Shown: positions 8,453-16,401, numbered from the stretch's first letter. The stretch is 42,285 nt of DNA from JBEKHT01 sp049511715 (GCA_049511715.1 JBEKXU010000028.1:1-42285), one strand, 5' to 3'. Translations and numbers: made by a program. Notes: generated by a model not told the origin, from the letters alone.

Positions 8453-9136
8453 CTACCAGACGTGCGGGATAAAGCGGTATCTTACCCTGGACTCATATTC
8501 GGCGTAGCCGGGTAACTGCTTCACCAGCATTCGCTCTTCCAGCACGGCCCGTCTCCCGAATAAGGCGACGGCGATGAGCCCGAGGATCAGCCCGTAGGCG
8601 GAACCGAGCAAGAGCGTGGTGCCCAGCACGAAGATCAGGATCGCGCTGTACATCGGATGGCGGATGTGGCGGTACGGGCCCGTGGAGATCACGGTTTGGC
8701 CGCGCTCGGATTGGACGCGGACGGCAACGGACGCGTAGGAATTCTCCCGGAAGGTCAGGAACAAGAGACAGAACGAGCTCAACAGGAGCAGGCCGCCGAC
8801 CGCTTGAAGCCCCACCGGCAGGGCGGACCAGTGAAAACGGCCTCCATCGAGTGACGAGAAAACCAACCATGCGATGAGGATGCTCTCGGTGAGCGTGAAG
8901 AGCGCCTTGTCCCAGGATTGCTGGTCGGACGTTCCCAGATGCAGCCGCTCCTGCAAGAGTCCGGGATCGTGCCTGTAGAGCCAGATTTGCACCCCAACGA
9001 AGAAACTGAAGAACAGCAGGAGCCAGATCCATCCAGCGGGCCAGGCCAGGGTGCCGGCCGGAAGGAAAAGGGCCAGTCCAAAGATGGTGAAAATTCCAAC
9101 GGTCTCAGCGACCAGAAGCTTGAGGTTGATGGTCAT
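8453..9136 (-). CDS. Isoprenylcysteine carboxyl methyltransferase-like membrane protein
   Basis: A 227-residue integral membrane protein of the ICMT/phospholipid methyltransferase superfamily, which use S-adenosylmethionine to methylate a membrane-embedded substrate. Five or so hydrophobic helices precede the signature GPYRHIRHPMYSAIL near residue 155, and the C-terminus has EERMLVKQLPGYAEYESRVR, the conserved EE...Y..Y block. Bacteria lack prenylated CaaX proteins, so the true substrate is unknown. It is the first gene of the Mn operon, 45 bases ahead of mntR, an unusual companion for metal genes. The ribosome-binding site is weak (GGGGGC). A related but broken gene lies at 34759-35366. Confidence 0.87.
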   Translation of the reverse strand: MTINLKLLVAETVGIFTIFGLALFLPAGTLAWPAGWIWLLLFFSFFVGVQIWLYRHDPGLLQERLHLGTSDQQSWDKALFTLTESILIAWLVFSSLDGGRFHWSALPVGLQAVGGLLLLSSFCLLFLTFRENSYASVAVRVQSERGQTVISTGPYRHIRHPMYSAILIFVLGTTLLLGSAYGLILGLIAVALFGRRAVLEERMLVKQLPGYAEYESRVRYRFIPHVW

Positions 9137-9148
9137 GCCGAGCCCCCG

Positions 9149-9178
9149 GTTTTACTTCCTCTTGCCAAACTAACTCAA
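9149..9178 (-). promoter_or_regulatory. Possible promoter of the Mn operon
   Basis: On the minus strand TTGAGT (9178-9173) and TAAAAC (9154-9149) are separated by 18 bases. Both match the sigma-70 consensus at four of six positions. The -35 lies inside the palindrome 9170-9185, so a bound repressor would block polymerase. The implied transcript start would be only a few bases before the ICMT-like ATG. Moderate to weak call. Confidence 0.35.
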
Positions 9179-9195
9179 GAGTTAGGCGTGCCTAA
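9170..9195. promoter_or_regulatory. Two overlapping palindromes, probable DtxR/MntR operator
   Basis: CTAACTC-AA-GAGTTAG (9170-9185) is a perfect 7-bp inverted repeat. TTAGGC-GT-GCCTAA (9182-9195) is a perfect 6-bp inverted repeat sharing its TTAG with the first. TTAGG...CCTAA half-sites are the hallmark of DtxR-family operators. The element sits just upstream of the five-gene operon that encodes a DtxR-family regulator and its likely target transporter, and overlaps the predicted -35 box. Operator function is inferred. Confidence 0.65.
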
Positions 9196-9949
9196 TTTTA
9201 CCCCACGGCCTGAGGGGGGTCAAGCCGCCAGGTGAGCTGCGGGAGGCCCCGGGGGATTCTTGAGGAGCCAGAGAGGGTAAGGGCTCAATTTGGGGGTCGG
9301 ATTGGCTATCCGGCCAGGAACAACGAGCGTATAAGGCGAACCGGCCCATCGCGGTCAGAAGGCGCACGCGCGGGGAGGTGTCCTACGTCCGGGAGGGGGT
9401 GCCGAGCGGAAAGCAGGGTTTGTTCGTACTTGATCGGCACGGCCATCGGTCCCGTGGGCGGGACTGGCGGATGGAGGGCGCGGGAGAGGCTTGGGCGAAA
9501 GCGCGCTCCGAGAAGTGGGGCGCCTTATGGGAAGAGCTCCTGCAACCAACCGGGCCCTCCGGACGCGCCCCGAGTCACCGCGTCCAGCCGCAGCAGGGGA
9601 AATAGCCTGTTTCTTGGAGGCCTTTGCTTGGTTGATTCCAGTTCATTTGGCGTTAATCACTCTTCGTTACCATGTCCCTGGTTCTCAAGAAGGAGCACTC
9701 CACGTGCTCCGATCGCTCCTCTCGGGGTCCGGGGTTCGAGGCAACCGTCCTGGTCGGGCCCTGAGCGGATATGGCAGACGTGGAAGGGAAACCTGGTGCA
9801 GCGGCGGGTTCCCCGCCGGCCGGATGTGTTGGAAAGGGGAATCGGCTGTTGCCCCGCCAGCCAGGTCGTCCGGATCGACCCGGTGGACGCCCTGGGCGGC
9901 GAGTCCATGAGGCAGTCAGCATCCGGAAACTTTGGAAAGGACAGATGGA
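9196..9949. other. Intergenic, no gene recognised (about 750 bases)
   Basis: Several overlapping open frames exist, but none has a ribosome-binding site together with family resemblance. The segment around 9600-9680 is locally AT-rich (TTGGTT, TTAATC) and might hold a promoter for the lipoprotein at 9950, though no well-spaced -35/-10 pair stands out. Otherwise I see nothing in it. Confidence 0.5.
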
Positions 9950-10648
9950 ATGAAGAAAGTATTGCTTTCAATCGGTGGGATCATGATGATTGGGGCTCTC
10001 GTCTTAACAGCGTGTGCCAGTCAAGCCACCCCGACCGCCTCGCTCGGCGGGGGGGCGCCCAGCGGGAATGGTGGCGGTACGCCCAGCGGGAACGGCGGCG
10101 GGGGCACAGGGTTAACCAATGCGCCTCTCCCCTTGGCGGCGCAGTTGCTGATTGGTACGATCAAGCTGCAGGGAACGGCCAATGCTGTCGACGCTCAGGA
10201 AGCGGCGAATCTGGTTCCGCTCTGGCAGTCCTATGACCAGTTGACCAGCAGCACTACCTCCTCCGCAGACCAGATTAACGCCGCCGTCACGAAAATCCAG
10301 AGCGTGATGACGCCCCAGCAGGTGCAGGCCATCACAGCGATGAACCTGACCCGCCAGGATGAAATGAGCACGATGACCTCTCTGGGACTGGGTGGTTTCC
10401 GCGGGGGCAATGGGACTCCGGGCTTTCGCGGCTTCAATGGCACTCCGGGATTCCGCGGCACGCCGGGTGCGGGTGGCTACTCCGGCGGTTATTCGGGTGG
10501 CTATTCAGGAGGCGGGGCAGGAGGCACACGCCCGACACCGGATGCAACTCAAATGGCCGCCAGGGCCAATTTCGCCAACCGAATCCCGACCCAGTTGGTA
10601 AATGCCGTGATCAGCCTGTTGCAGAAAGAAGCATCGACATCCAGCTGA
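9950..10648 (+). CDS. Lipoprotein with Gly-rich repeat tail
   Basis: A 232-residue secreted lipoprotein. The signal peptide MKKVLLSIGGIMMIGALVLT is followed by the lipobox LTAC with the lipidated Cys at residue 22. A short Gly/Ser linker follows, then a helical domain (about 50-145) containing MTPQQVQAITAMNLT, reminiscent of the LTxxQ motifs in Spy/CpxP-like periplasmic proteins. The tail (about 148-185) is built of GFRGxNGTP and GGYS repeats, then a final helix. Start chosen at ATG 9950 with AAAGGA eight bases upstream. A TTG six codons earlier is open but would lengthen the signal. A hairpin follows 19 bases after the stop. Function unknown; similar proteins occur in Chloroflexota as far as I can recall. 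Confidence 0.75.
   Translation: MKKVLLSIGGIMMIGALVLTACASQATPTASLGGGAPSGNGGGTPSGNGGGGTGLTNAPLPLAAQLLIGTIKLQGTANAVDAQEAANLVPLWQSYDQLTSSTTSSADQINAAVTKIQSVMTPQQVQAITAMNLTRQDEMSTMTSLGLGGFRGGNGTPGFRGFNGTPGFRGTPGAGGYSGGYSGGYSGGGAGGTRPTPDATQMAARANFANRIPTQLVNAVISLLQKEASTSS
10384..10515 (+). repeat. In-frame Gly-rich tandem repeats within the lipoprotein gene
   Basis: Imperfect coding repeats: GFRGGNGTP / GFRGFNGTP / GFRGTPG units, then GGYSGGYSGGYSGG. The DNA copies differ at third positions, so the repetition is old at nucleotide level or selected as protein. Parts reappear downstream at 10795-10834. Confidence 0.7.
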
Positions 10649-10667
10649 GCCGCGATCTCTGGCCCGT

Positions 10668-10707
10668 GCAGTCGCATTCTCGCGGATCGACACGAGAATG
10701 CGATTGC
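10668..10707 (+). terminator. Stem-loop after the Gly-rich lipoprotein gene
   Basis: TCGCATTCTCG (10672-10682) pairs perfectly with CGAGAATGCGA (10693-10703) around a 10-base loop; after one mismatch the arms extend by GCA/TGC. It begins 19 bases past the stop. No T-tract follows, so it may be an mRNA-stabilising hairpin or a weak terminator rather than a canonical one. Confidence 0.5.
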
Positions 10708-11165
10708 CGTCATGAGTAGGAAATGGAGCAACATCCCGGGAACCGCCGCAGCGGTTGGCCAGGCAGGGCAGGGTCAGGAAATCACAACCAGAACTATTCG
10801 GGTGGCCGGGCTGAAAGAAGGTGGGTTTCCGCGGAGGCGGCTGGCATGGCCTGGACGGGTGAGCGCGTCCTCGCAGCGGGGAGTGGTCCGCAGGCGCTTA
10901 CGGTTGTGAAGGGCTGAGGTTTGGACCCAGCCGGCGTCAACGCATGATCGCCGAGATGGGTGGGCAGGAGACAGTTCGCAGCTGGCGCAGAGGCCTTGGT
11001 GCGCGAATCAACCTGTGGTCCGAGCCCATCCCCCGGACAAGCGCCATCGAAGGTGATGGGCGGTGAGTGGGTCTCATCGCCGGGCACATCGCGCCGTACG
11101 GACTGGTTCATGTGGCGCTAATGGCGATGCAATAGAATGTACCTAGCCGTGAAAGGAAGGTTTCC
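10708..11165. other. Intergenic, with a short echo of the Gly-rich repeats
   Basis: No intact gene. TATTCGGGTGGC at 10795-10806 and GGTTTCCGCGG at 10824-10834 are exact copies of words in the repeat tail of the upstream lipoprotein gene (10490-10501 and 10394-10404), which suggests a decayed duplicate. A good -10 word TAGAAT is at 11133-11138, about 27 bases before the next gene, but I see no well-placed -35. Confidence 0.4.
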
Positions 11166-11708
11166 ATGAAACCTGTTTGGAAATGGGTCATTGGCATCGT
11201 GGTCGTGTTGGTGGTCGTGGCCGCCGTGGTCGGAGGCGTGATCGTGGTGAGGAATCACCTTGGGGTCCGGCCGATGGCTTTCCAGATGCACCGGGCTCTG
11301 CCTGGGCAGCCCTTGGTGCCGGGTCGGACCGTGCGTCCTGCCCAGCCCTCGCAACCCGGACAGTTGGCGCGCCCGTTTGGCAATCGCCTTTCTGGGACAC
11401 CGGGGTTTGGACTGCGCAGCTATGGCATGCGCGGGTCCGGGATGATGGGCGCAGGGATGATGCCCATGGGCGGGCTCTTGGTAGGTGTCGTGGGCGGCTT
11501 TTTCGCGGGGTGGTTCTCTTTGGGTATCCTGGTACTGCTCGTCCTGGCGATTGTCCGGCTGGCCCGGCCGTACCGACCGCCAGTGCCCGTGCTCGTCCCG
11601 GCGCAGGTGCCGGCGCAACCCGTCGCCGCGATGGCCAGCTGCGCCAACTGTGGCAAACCGGTCCAGGCTGAATGGAGGAATTGCCCCTACTGCGGCAAGA
11701 AACAATAG
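11166..11708 (+). CDS. Two-TM protein with C-terminal zinc ribbon
   Basis: A 180-residue protein of unknown function. A strong N-terminal membrane anchor (residues 6-28) is followed by a Pro/Arg/Gln-rich exported or cytoplasmic stretch. A Gly/Met-rich segment comes next (RGSGMMGAGMMPMGG, about 90-104), then a second TM helix (about 105-130), a Pro/Val linker, and a zinc ribbon with Cys159, Cys162, Cys173 and Cys176 (CANCGKPVQAEWRNCPYCG). Ribosome-binding site AGGAAGG lies eight bases upstream of the ATG. Two hairpins follow the stop at once. Zinc-ribbon tails of this kind are common on bacterial membrane proteins, but their role is generally unknown. The Met-rich loop could bind copper or simply be flexible. 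Confidence 0.72.
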   Translation: MKPVWKWVIGIVVVLVVVAAVVGGVIVVRNHLGVRPMAFQMHRALPGQPLVPGRTVRPAQPSQPGQLARPFGNRLSGTPGFGLRSYGMRGSGMMGAGMMPMGGLLVGVVGGFFAGWFSLGILVLLVLAIVRLARPYRPPVPVLVPAQVPAQPVAAMASCANCGKPVQAEWRNCPYCGKKQ

Positions 11709-11757
11709 CCTTCCCCACTTGGGAAGGGACATCGCCTCCGGAGGTGCCGGAGGCGAT
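11709..11757 (+). terminator. Tandem stem-loops directly after the zinc-ribbon gene
   Basis: CCTTCCC-CACTT-GGGAAGG (11709-11727) starts at the base after the stop codon. A stronger 11-bp perfect stem, ATCGCCTCCGG / CCGGAGGCGAT with a 5-base loop, spans 11731-11757 and is followed by TGCCTTTA. The second is a plausible terminator despite the short T-tract. Confidence 0.55.
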
Positions 11758-12272
11758 TGCCTTTAAGGGGCAAGAGGGGGATCGTTCCGCCGGAACGGGG
11801 GAGCGCGGAATTCCATCCCAGTCGCCGGGCCGCCGCATTGGCCGTTGCGGTTCCTGTCGTGGATGAAGGTGATCCTGGAAACAGCAGCCGCGGCAAAGGA
11901 AGAACGTCAAGGTCCCGCGCGCCCGGTGCTCGGCGGACACGGCAAGGCGCTTGATGAGGAGATCGAGCCCCGTTGTCAGGCGCGGGGTGGGACAGGGAGT
12001 AGTTGCTAACCATTCCGTCGGCCGGTTTGTGACAGGCCGGCTGGGCGGGGCGTCCCTGGAGGCGGAGCTTGGCCCGGTTTTCTCCGGGCCGGAGCCCGCA
12101 AGTTGCTTTTCCCTTTCCCGCTTGGGGAAACTGCGGGCGATGGTTTGGATGGGCCTCGAAGAGCAGGGGGCGTGTCTAGAGTAGAAGCCCGCAGACCCCA
12201 GCCTTTCAGGGCGGCGGACAAAGCATCCGCCGCCTTCTCGTTCCGAGGAACCCTATCCGCCACTGAGACCGC
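11758..12272. other. Intergenic, no gene recognised; one stem-loop
   Basis: No credible coding frame. GGCGGCGGA (12210-12218) pairs with TCCGCCGCC (12226-12234) around a 7-base loop. It lies 39 bases past the 3' end of the minus-strand lipoprotein gene and could end its transcript, though the minus side lacks a T-run. Confidence 0.4.
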
Positions 12273-13061
12273 TCACCGAGCGGGAGAGAAGCTGAAGTGC
12301 ACTTCCTTTAATTGCCCGTCCACCTGGAAGGGAACCTTTCCCCCCACCTCGTAGAAAAGGTAGGCCTCTCCGACCAGGATCCCATCGCCGATCTCATTGG
12401 CGGGAAGGGATTGGGTAAACAGGACCGCGGAGGGGCAGCGTCTCGGGTCGTAGTTGGTGTCGGAAACTGGAGGGGTGTAGTCCAGGTAGCTCCAGGGATT
12501 GCTGTTCTGCCCGTCATTCACCAACGCCTCCCCGGCGGACGCCCCCTGCCACAGGCGGTTTCCGTCCGAGTCAACCCGGAGGAATTCGGGGTGCTGGCTG
12601 AAGATTTGGGAGATGACCTTGAACGCGTACGCATCCACGGCGGCCGGAAACCCATAGTCTGTTGCCGCGTGGTAGTTGCCGGAGGCGCCGGGGAAATCGG
12701 CCAGGGCGAGAGGGGTGTGGTCGCCCTTCGACGCGCGCTGCAGAGATTCTTCCTGATACCAGATGGTGACGTCGGACTGGGCGTCCACATTGGCCTGGCC
12801 GTAATTCACCCGGACAAACGGGTTGTCCGCGGGCGGGTTCTTGGGATCCACGGCGCCGAACACATCCGTGCACTCGTTCATCATCGTCGTCGCGACGTCC
12901 CATACCGCCGGCACGGAGGTGGGCGGGTGAGCAGGGGTCTCCGACGGTATTTCGATGACGGGCAGTCCGCCTGCTTGCGCCGTGGGAGAAGCCGCCTTCG
13001 CGCATCCGGAAAGGACGATTCCGAGAACAGAGACCATCACCAAAGAAACCTTCGTCTTCAT
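12273..13061 (-). CDS. Lipoprotein, member A of a local paralogous family
   Basis: A 262-residue lipoprotein of unknown function. The signal peptide ends in LSGC (Cys20) and is followed by a Pro/Thr/Ser linker, then a globular part beginning VPAVWDVATTMMNEC. The C-terminus ends GEAYLFYEVGG...QLKEVHFSFSPAR. The same beginning (VPSVWDIAQTLVSEC) and end (GEAYLFYVTSGGQFKEVHFSF) occur in the lipoprotein gene at 17584-18174, so the two are paralogs; this one has a longer middle with aromatic and Asp-rich segments. Start ATG 13061 has a purine-rich GAGAGAAG upstream. It probably sits on the outer face of the membrane. No enzymatic motif recognised. Confidence 0.78.
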   Translation of the reverse strand: MKTKVSLVMVSVLGIVLSGCAKAASPTAQAGGLPVIEIPSETPAHPPTSVPAVWDVATTMMNECTDVFGAVDPKNPPADNPFVRVNYGQANVDAQSDVTIWYQEESLQRASKGDHTPLALADFPGASGNYHAATDYGFPAAVDAYAFKVISQIFSQHPEFLRVDSDGNRLWQGASAGEALVNDGQNSNPWSYLDYTPPVSDTNYDPRRCPSAVLFTQSLPANEIGDGILVGEAYLFYEVGGKVPFQVDGQLKEVHFSFSPAR

Positions 13062-13814
13062 ATTCTTCTCTCGCTACGCCTCGATGAGCACCAATTCGTT
13101 CCCAGTCCCCGGCCCGGGGTCTCGGATGGAATACGTTCGGGACCTGGTCATCCTTCTCTAGCAAGCCGATCGGCGGGTCATCAGCGGATCGGACGGGCAG
13201 CGGGAAGGAACTTCCTCTGGTTCCCCGCTCAGGGCCGGCGGTACGATGCCTCGCCCTTCGCGAGACATGCAACCGTCGACCGGGATTCCTTTCTCAACCT
13301 GAACTTCATGCGGCCCTGGAGAAAGATCGCCGCGGTCGAGAAACATGCTGCAGCAGCATTATAGGAGCAAACCCGATCGGCGGCGGGATGCCTGTCTGAC
13401 CCGGGAACCGATTTTCGCGGCCGCGCGCACGATCGGGATCCCGAGGACGACGAAGTGACCGCCTCTGTTTCCTTCCATTCATTGTGGCAGTCCTGGCGAG
13501 TCTTTCTGGCAAGGGCCGTGGTGCGCTCTGGTGATCCCGGAGACGGCCCGAAAAGCGTGTCGACTCCTCGTTTGGAAAGATCCGCGTTGCATCGCGGCCA
13601 GCTAGCGGAGTGGGAGGGGTCCAGGTCGGGGGAATTGAAGAGCTGGCAGCGGGGAGGAGGCCTGGGCACCGTGTCCGGTCCATGCAAGCGGGCAGCGGAG
13701 GCAACCCCGGCATGGCAGCGGCTGCTCCTACCTTGGGTTGGCGGCCCGGGCGCGATACAATGGCGAAACCCATCCGTCAATTTGCGGGCCGCTGAAGGAG
13801 GCCAGGACGAAGGT
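13062..13814. other. Divergent intergenic region, about 750 bases
   Basis: It separates the minus-strand lipoprotein from the plus-strand MetH-activation gene. Apart from the promoter at 13733-13761, I see no RNA gene, no repeat and no frame with family resemblance. Confidence 0.45.
13733..13761 (+). promoter_or_regulatory. Predicted sigma-70-type promoter upstream of the MetH-activation gene
   Basis: TTGGGT (13733-13738), a 17-base spacer and TACAAT (13756-13761) match the consensus at four and five of six positions. The transcript would start about 47 bases before the ATG at 13815. Confidence 0.45.
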
Positions 13815-14519
13815 ATGAAGACCACGGTGCTGGACGAGATCCCGGTTGCCTTGGATCTGGACAACCTGGAAAGGCGTCTCCATCTGGAATCCGGGAGTGA
13901 CCGCGCCAGGGAGTTCCGCGAATTGGCCGATCAAGCACGGCCTCTGGGGAGACCCAAGGCGCTCTTTGGAGAATGCTTTGTGGAGCACAGGGAGGCGGAT
14001 AGTGTCACGCTGGATGCGGTGACCTTCACGAGCCCGGCTCTTCGCGCGCACCTGGACCAGGTGGAGCGCGTGTTCCCTTACGTTGCGACGTGCGGAAGGG
14101 AAATCGACCAGCTGACCGTGCCGGCCGACGACTTCCTGGCGAAATACTGGCTGGATGCCATCAAAGGGGCGCTTCTTGAATGCAGTCGCACTTACCTGCG
14201 GGCCTACCTGGAGAGGAAATATGCCCTGGGAAAGACGTCCAGCATGCACCCTGGATCGGGAGACGCCAACGTGTGGCCCATCGAGCAGCAGGTCGAGCTG
14301 TTCTCGCTTCTGGGCGACGTGGAGGGGCAAATCGGCGTCATCCTGACGCCCAGCTTCCTGATGACCCCCATCAAGACCGTATCCGGGATCCTTTTTCCAA
14401 CCGAGACGGACTTTGAAACTTGCCAATTGTGCCACCGTGAGAGCTGCCCGTCCCGGAAGGCGCCCTTTGACGAGGCCCTGTGGCGGTCGGTGTTCGGAAG
14501 GGCCGAACCCGGTGCGTAG
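13815..14519 (+). CDS. Stand-alone methionine-synthase (B12) activation-domain protein
   Basis: A protein of about 234 residues resembling the C-terminal reactivation domain of cobalamin-dependent methionine synthase, which binds S-adenosylmethionine and remethylates the inactive cobalamin. The family block is at 140-190: SSMHPGSGDANVWPIEQQ, then LFSLLGDVEGQIGVILT and MTPIKTVSGI. A Cys-rich end follows (C203xxC206xxxxC211), absent from classic MetH and suggestive of a metal or Fe-S site. Conserved Cys93 (TCGREID) is also seen. Start ATG has AAGGAGG 13 bases upstream; the frame is open back to 13455, but that part is not family-like. No corrinoid methyltransferase gene is nearby, so the partner is unknown. 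Confidence 0.8.
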   Translation: MKTTVLDEIPVALDLDNLERRLHLESGSDRAREFRELADQARPLGRPKALFGECFVEHREADSVTLDAVTFTSPALRAHLDQVERVFPYVATCGREIDQLTVPADDFLAKYWLDAIKGALLECSRTYLRAYLERKYALGKTSSMHPGSGDANVWPIEQQVELFSLLGDVEGQIGVILTPSFLMTPIKTVSGILFPTETDFETCQLCHRESCPSRKAPFDEALWRSVFGRAEPGA

Positions 14520-14862
14520 GTTGCGGCGGCTGCCGTCGGGGAACACGGCCGTCAACAGCCTGCCGATGTGGCTTCAACGGCTTCGGAGAAATGGAATGGA
14601 TGCCCATCTGCCTCCAGGCAAGATGGTCATGTCCGCGCGGTGGTCCTGCAGGGGGCAAGAACAGGATCCCGGCGTGACAGCGGATCGCTGAAGGCCGCGG
14701 GAGAGGCGGCCCATCCTGGACCCGTTCCCCGGTCAGCGCCCCTCGCATTCCGTGGATCGGAGGCGTGCTGGTTGACGCGTCCTCCCTGGCATCGTAGACT
14801 GGTCGGAACCAGCTCGTGTTCCCCGTTTCTGTCATTTCTGCTGTTCCGAAAGGGAATCCCGA
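14520..14862. other. Intergenic, 343 bases, promoter only
   Basis: No coding signal beyond shadow frames. It contains the predicted promoter of the MFS gene at 14772-14800. Confidence 0.45.
14772..14800 (+). promoter_or_regulatory. Predicted promoter of the MFS gene
   Basis: TTGACG (14772-14777; five of six consensus bases) and TAGACT (14795-14800; four of six) are exactly 17 bases apart. The predicted start is about 56 bases before the ATG at 14863. Confidence 0.5.
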
Positions 14863-16176
14863 ATGACCGCCCATGAACCTGGTGTTCGGCCGCACCTCTC
14901 GACCTTCCGCCAGCTCCTGCTGAGCTTCTTCTGGTTCTCCACCAACATGATGTGGTCGGCCATCCTGATCATCACCATGCCCAGCCAGATCAAGGCGGCG
15001 GTTGGAGATACTTCCAAGGGCAGCGTGCTGGGGTTGGCGCTGGGGGCCGGCGCGATCATCTCGATGGTGGCCGCGCCGGTTTTCGGAGGCCTCTCGGACC
15101 GAATCCGCCTGCCCGGCGGCCGGCGCAAGCCGTGGATTCTCATCGGGTCGGTGGGCAATGCCGCCGGTTTGGTGGGCCTAGCCTACTTGATCCGCCCGGG
15201 GCAGCCCGAATCGGTCCTGGGCTGGACGGCGGTCTTTCTTTTTGTTGAGCTGTTCAACAACGTCGCGACCGGCCCGTACAGCGCCCTCATTCCCGACCTG
15301 GTTTCGCCGGAGCAGCGCGGCTCCGCGTCCGGCTGGCTCGGGCTGATGACCATGCTGGGGACTTTCGTCGGGGGCCTGATGGGCTTCTTGATCGGCCCGA
15401 TCGGCATGCCCGGGGTTTACTTCATCATGATCGGCGTGATCCTGCTGGGGGCCGTGGTCACGCTTTTCGGCGTGAAAGAATACGATCTCCCCTCCAGCAC
15501 GCCGCCCTTTGACGTTGGCAAGTTCGTGCGCGGCCTATATGATCCCTTCCTGCATTCCGATTTCACCTGGGTATTCCTCACGCGCCTGCTGGTCACGATG
15601 GGAATCTTCACGGTGCAAGAGTTTATCCAGTACTACCTGGGCGACGTGATCGGCTCCCCATACATCCTGGATGGGCTGGGAAAAGTGGCGAGCACGGCCG
15701 AGACGGCCACCTCCTTTTTCCTGCCTATGGTGCTGCTGGGCGCGATCATCACCACCCTGCTGGCCGGCGTGCTGTCCGACCGGTACGGCCGGAAGCTGAT
15801 GGTGTACCTCTCCGGCGCGCTGATGGGGACGGTGTGCCTGGTGTTCATCCTCTTCCATTCCTTCACGTTGGCGGTCCTGATGGGCGTCGTGTTCGGACTC
15901 GGATACGGCGCGTATGAAAGCGTGGACTGGGCGCTCGCCTCGGACGTGCTCCCCTCGATGGACGATTACGCCAAGGACATGGGCGTGTGGCATGTGGCCC
16001 TGGTCCTGCCTCAGGTCATCGCCACGCCGGTGGCCGGATTCCTGCTGGACAACTTCCAGCAGGTCGGCAAGGCTCAGCACATCCCCAATCTGGGATACAC
16101 GGTGATCTTCCTCTTGGCCGTGATCTATTTTGTCCTCGGTACGGTGTTCGTCAAGCAGATCAAGAAAGTTCGTTGA
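14863..16176 (+). CDS. Major facilitator superfamily transporter
   Basis: A 437-residue inner-membrane carrier with about 12 TM helices. The loop after helix 2 has the motif-A-like GGLSDRIRLPGGRRKPWI, which resembles the sucrose/GPH-type branch of the superfamily, and the equivalent loop in the second half is GVLSDRYGRKLMV. PYSALIPDLVSPEQRGSASG before helix 5 is another feature shared with sugar-type carriers. AAAGGGA lies seven bases upstream of the ATG. Substrate is unknown; a sugar or other small solute is only suggested by loop similarity. It follows the MetH-activation gene by 343 bases with its own promoter, and ends in a hairpin between convergent genes. Confidence 0.85.
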   Translation: MTAHEPGVRPHLSTFRQLLLSFFWFSTNMMWSAILIITMPSQIKAAVGDTSKGSVLGLALGAGAIISMVAAPVFGGLSDRIRLPGGRRKPWILIGSVGNAAGLVGLAYLIRPGQPESVLGWTAVFLFVELFNNVATGPYSALIPDLVSPEQRGSASGWLGLMTMLGTFVGGLMGFLIGPIGMPGVYFIMIGVILLGAVVTLFGVKEYDLPSSTPPFDVGKFVRGLYDPFLHSDFTWVFLTRLLVTMGIFTVQEFIQYYLGDVIGSPYILDGLGKVASTAETATSFFLPMVLLGAIITTLLAGVLSDRYGRKLMVYLSGALMGTVCLVFILFHSFTLAVLMGVVFGLGYGAYESVDWALASDVLPSMDDYAKDMGVWHVALVLPQVIATPVAGFLLDNFQQVGKAQHIPNLGYTVIFLLAVIYFVLGTVFVKQIKKVR

Positions 16177-16292
16177 TCGCGGTCTTTCTCGGGCCAGAAA
16201 CCTCGTCCCGATGGACCTGGCGGGGTGGAAGCGGGCCCGGGAGCTGCCGTGCCGGCTGCGGCCCATTCGCCCTGTGCCCAGGCCCGCGACGG

Positions 16293-16326
16293 CCTCCGAC
16301 CCCAACCGGGGTTACGGGGTCGGAGG
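16293..16326. terminator. Strong stem-loop between convergent genes
   Basis: CCTCCGACCCC (16293-16303) pairs perfectly with GGGGTCGGAGG (16316-16326) around a 12-base loop that itself contains AACCGGGGTT. It lies between the plus-strand MFS gene and the minus-strand oxidoreductase gene and could act on both. No T-run on either side. Confidence 0.5.
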
Positions 16327-16401
16327 AATCGGGAAGATCGCCTTGAAGATGGGCGCTGGCCGAACCGGGGGATCCGCTGTCTGAAGTGGGTCGAAAGGGT
16401 T

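Noticed and set aside
10384..10515. Short tandem repeats considered as a CRISPR array
   Set aside because: The units are in-frame codons of a Gly-rich protein; there are no uniform repeats with unique spacers.
12312..13364. 350-residue plus-strand frame over the minus-strand lipoprotein
   Set aside because: The minus-strand product has a signal peptide, a lipobox and a paralog at 17584-18174; the plus frame has none.
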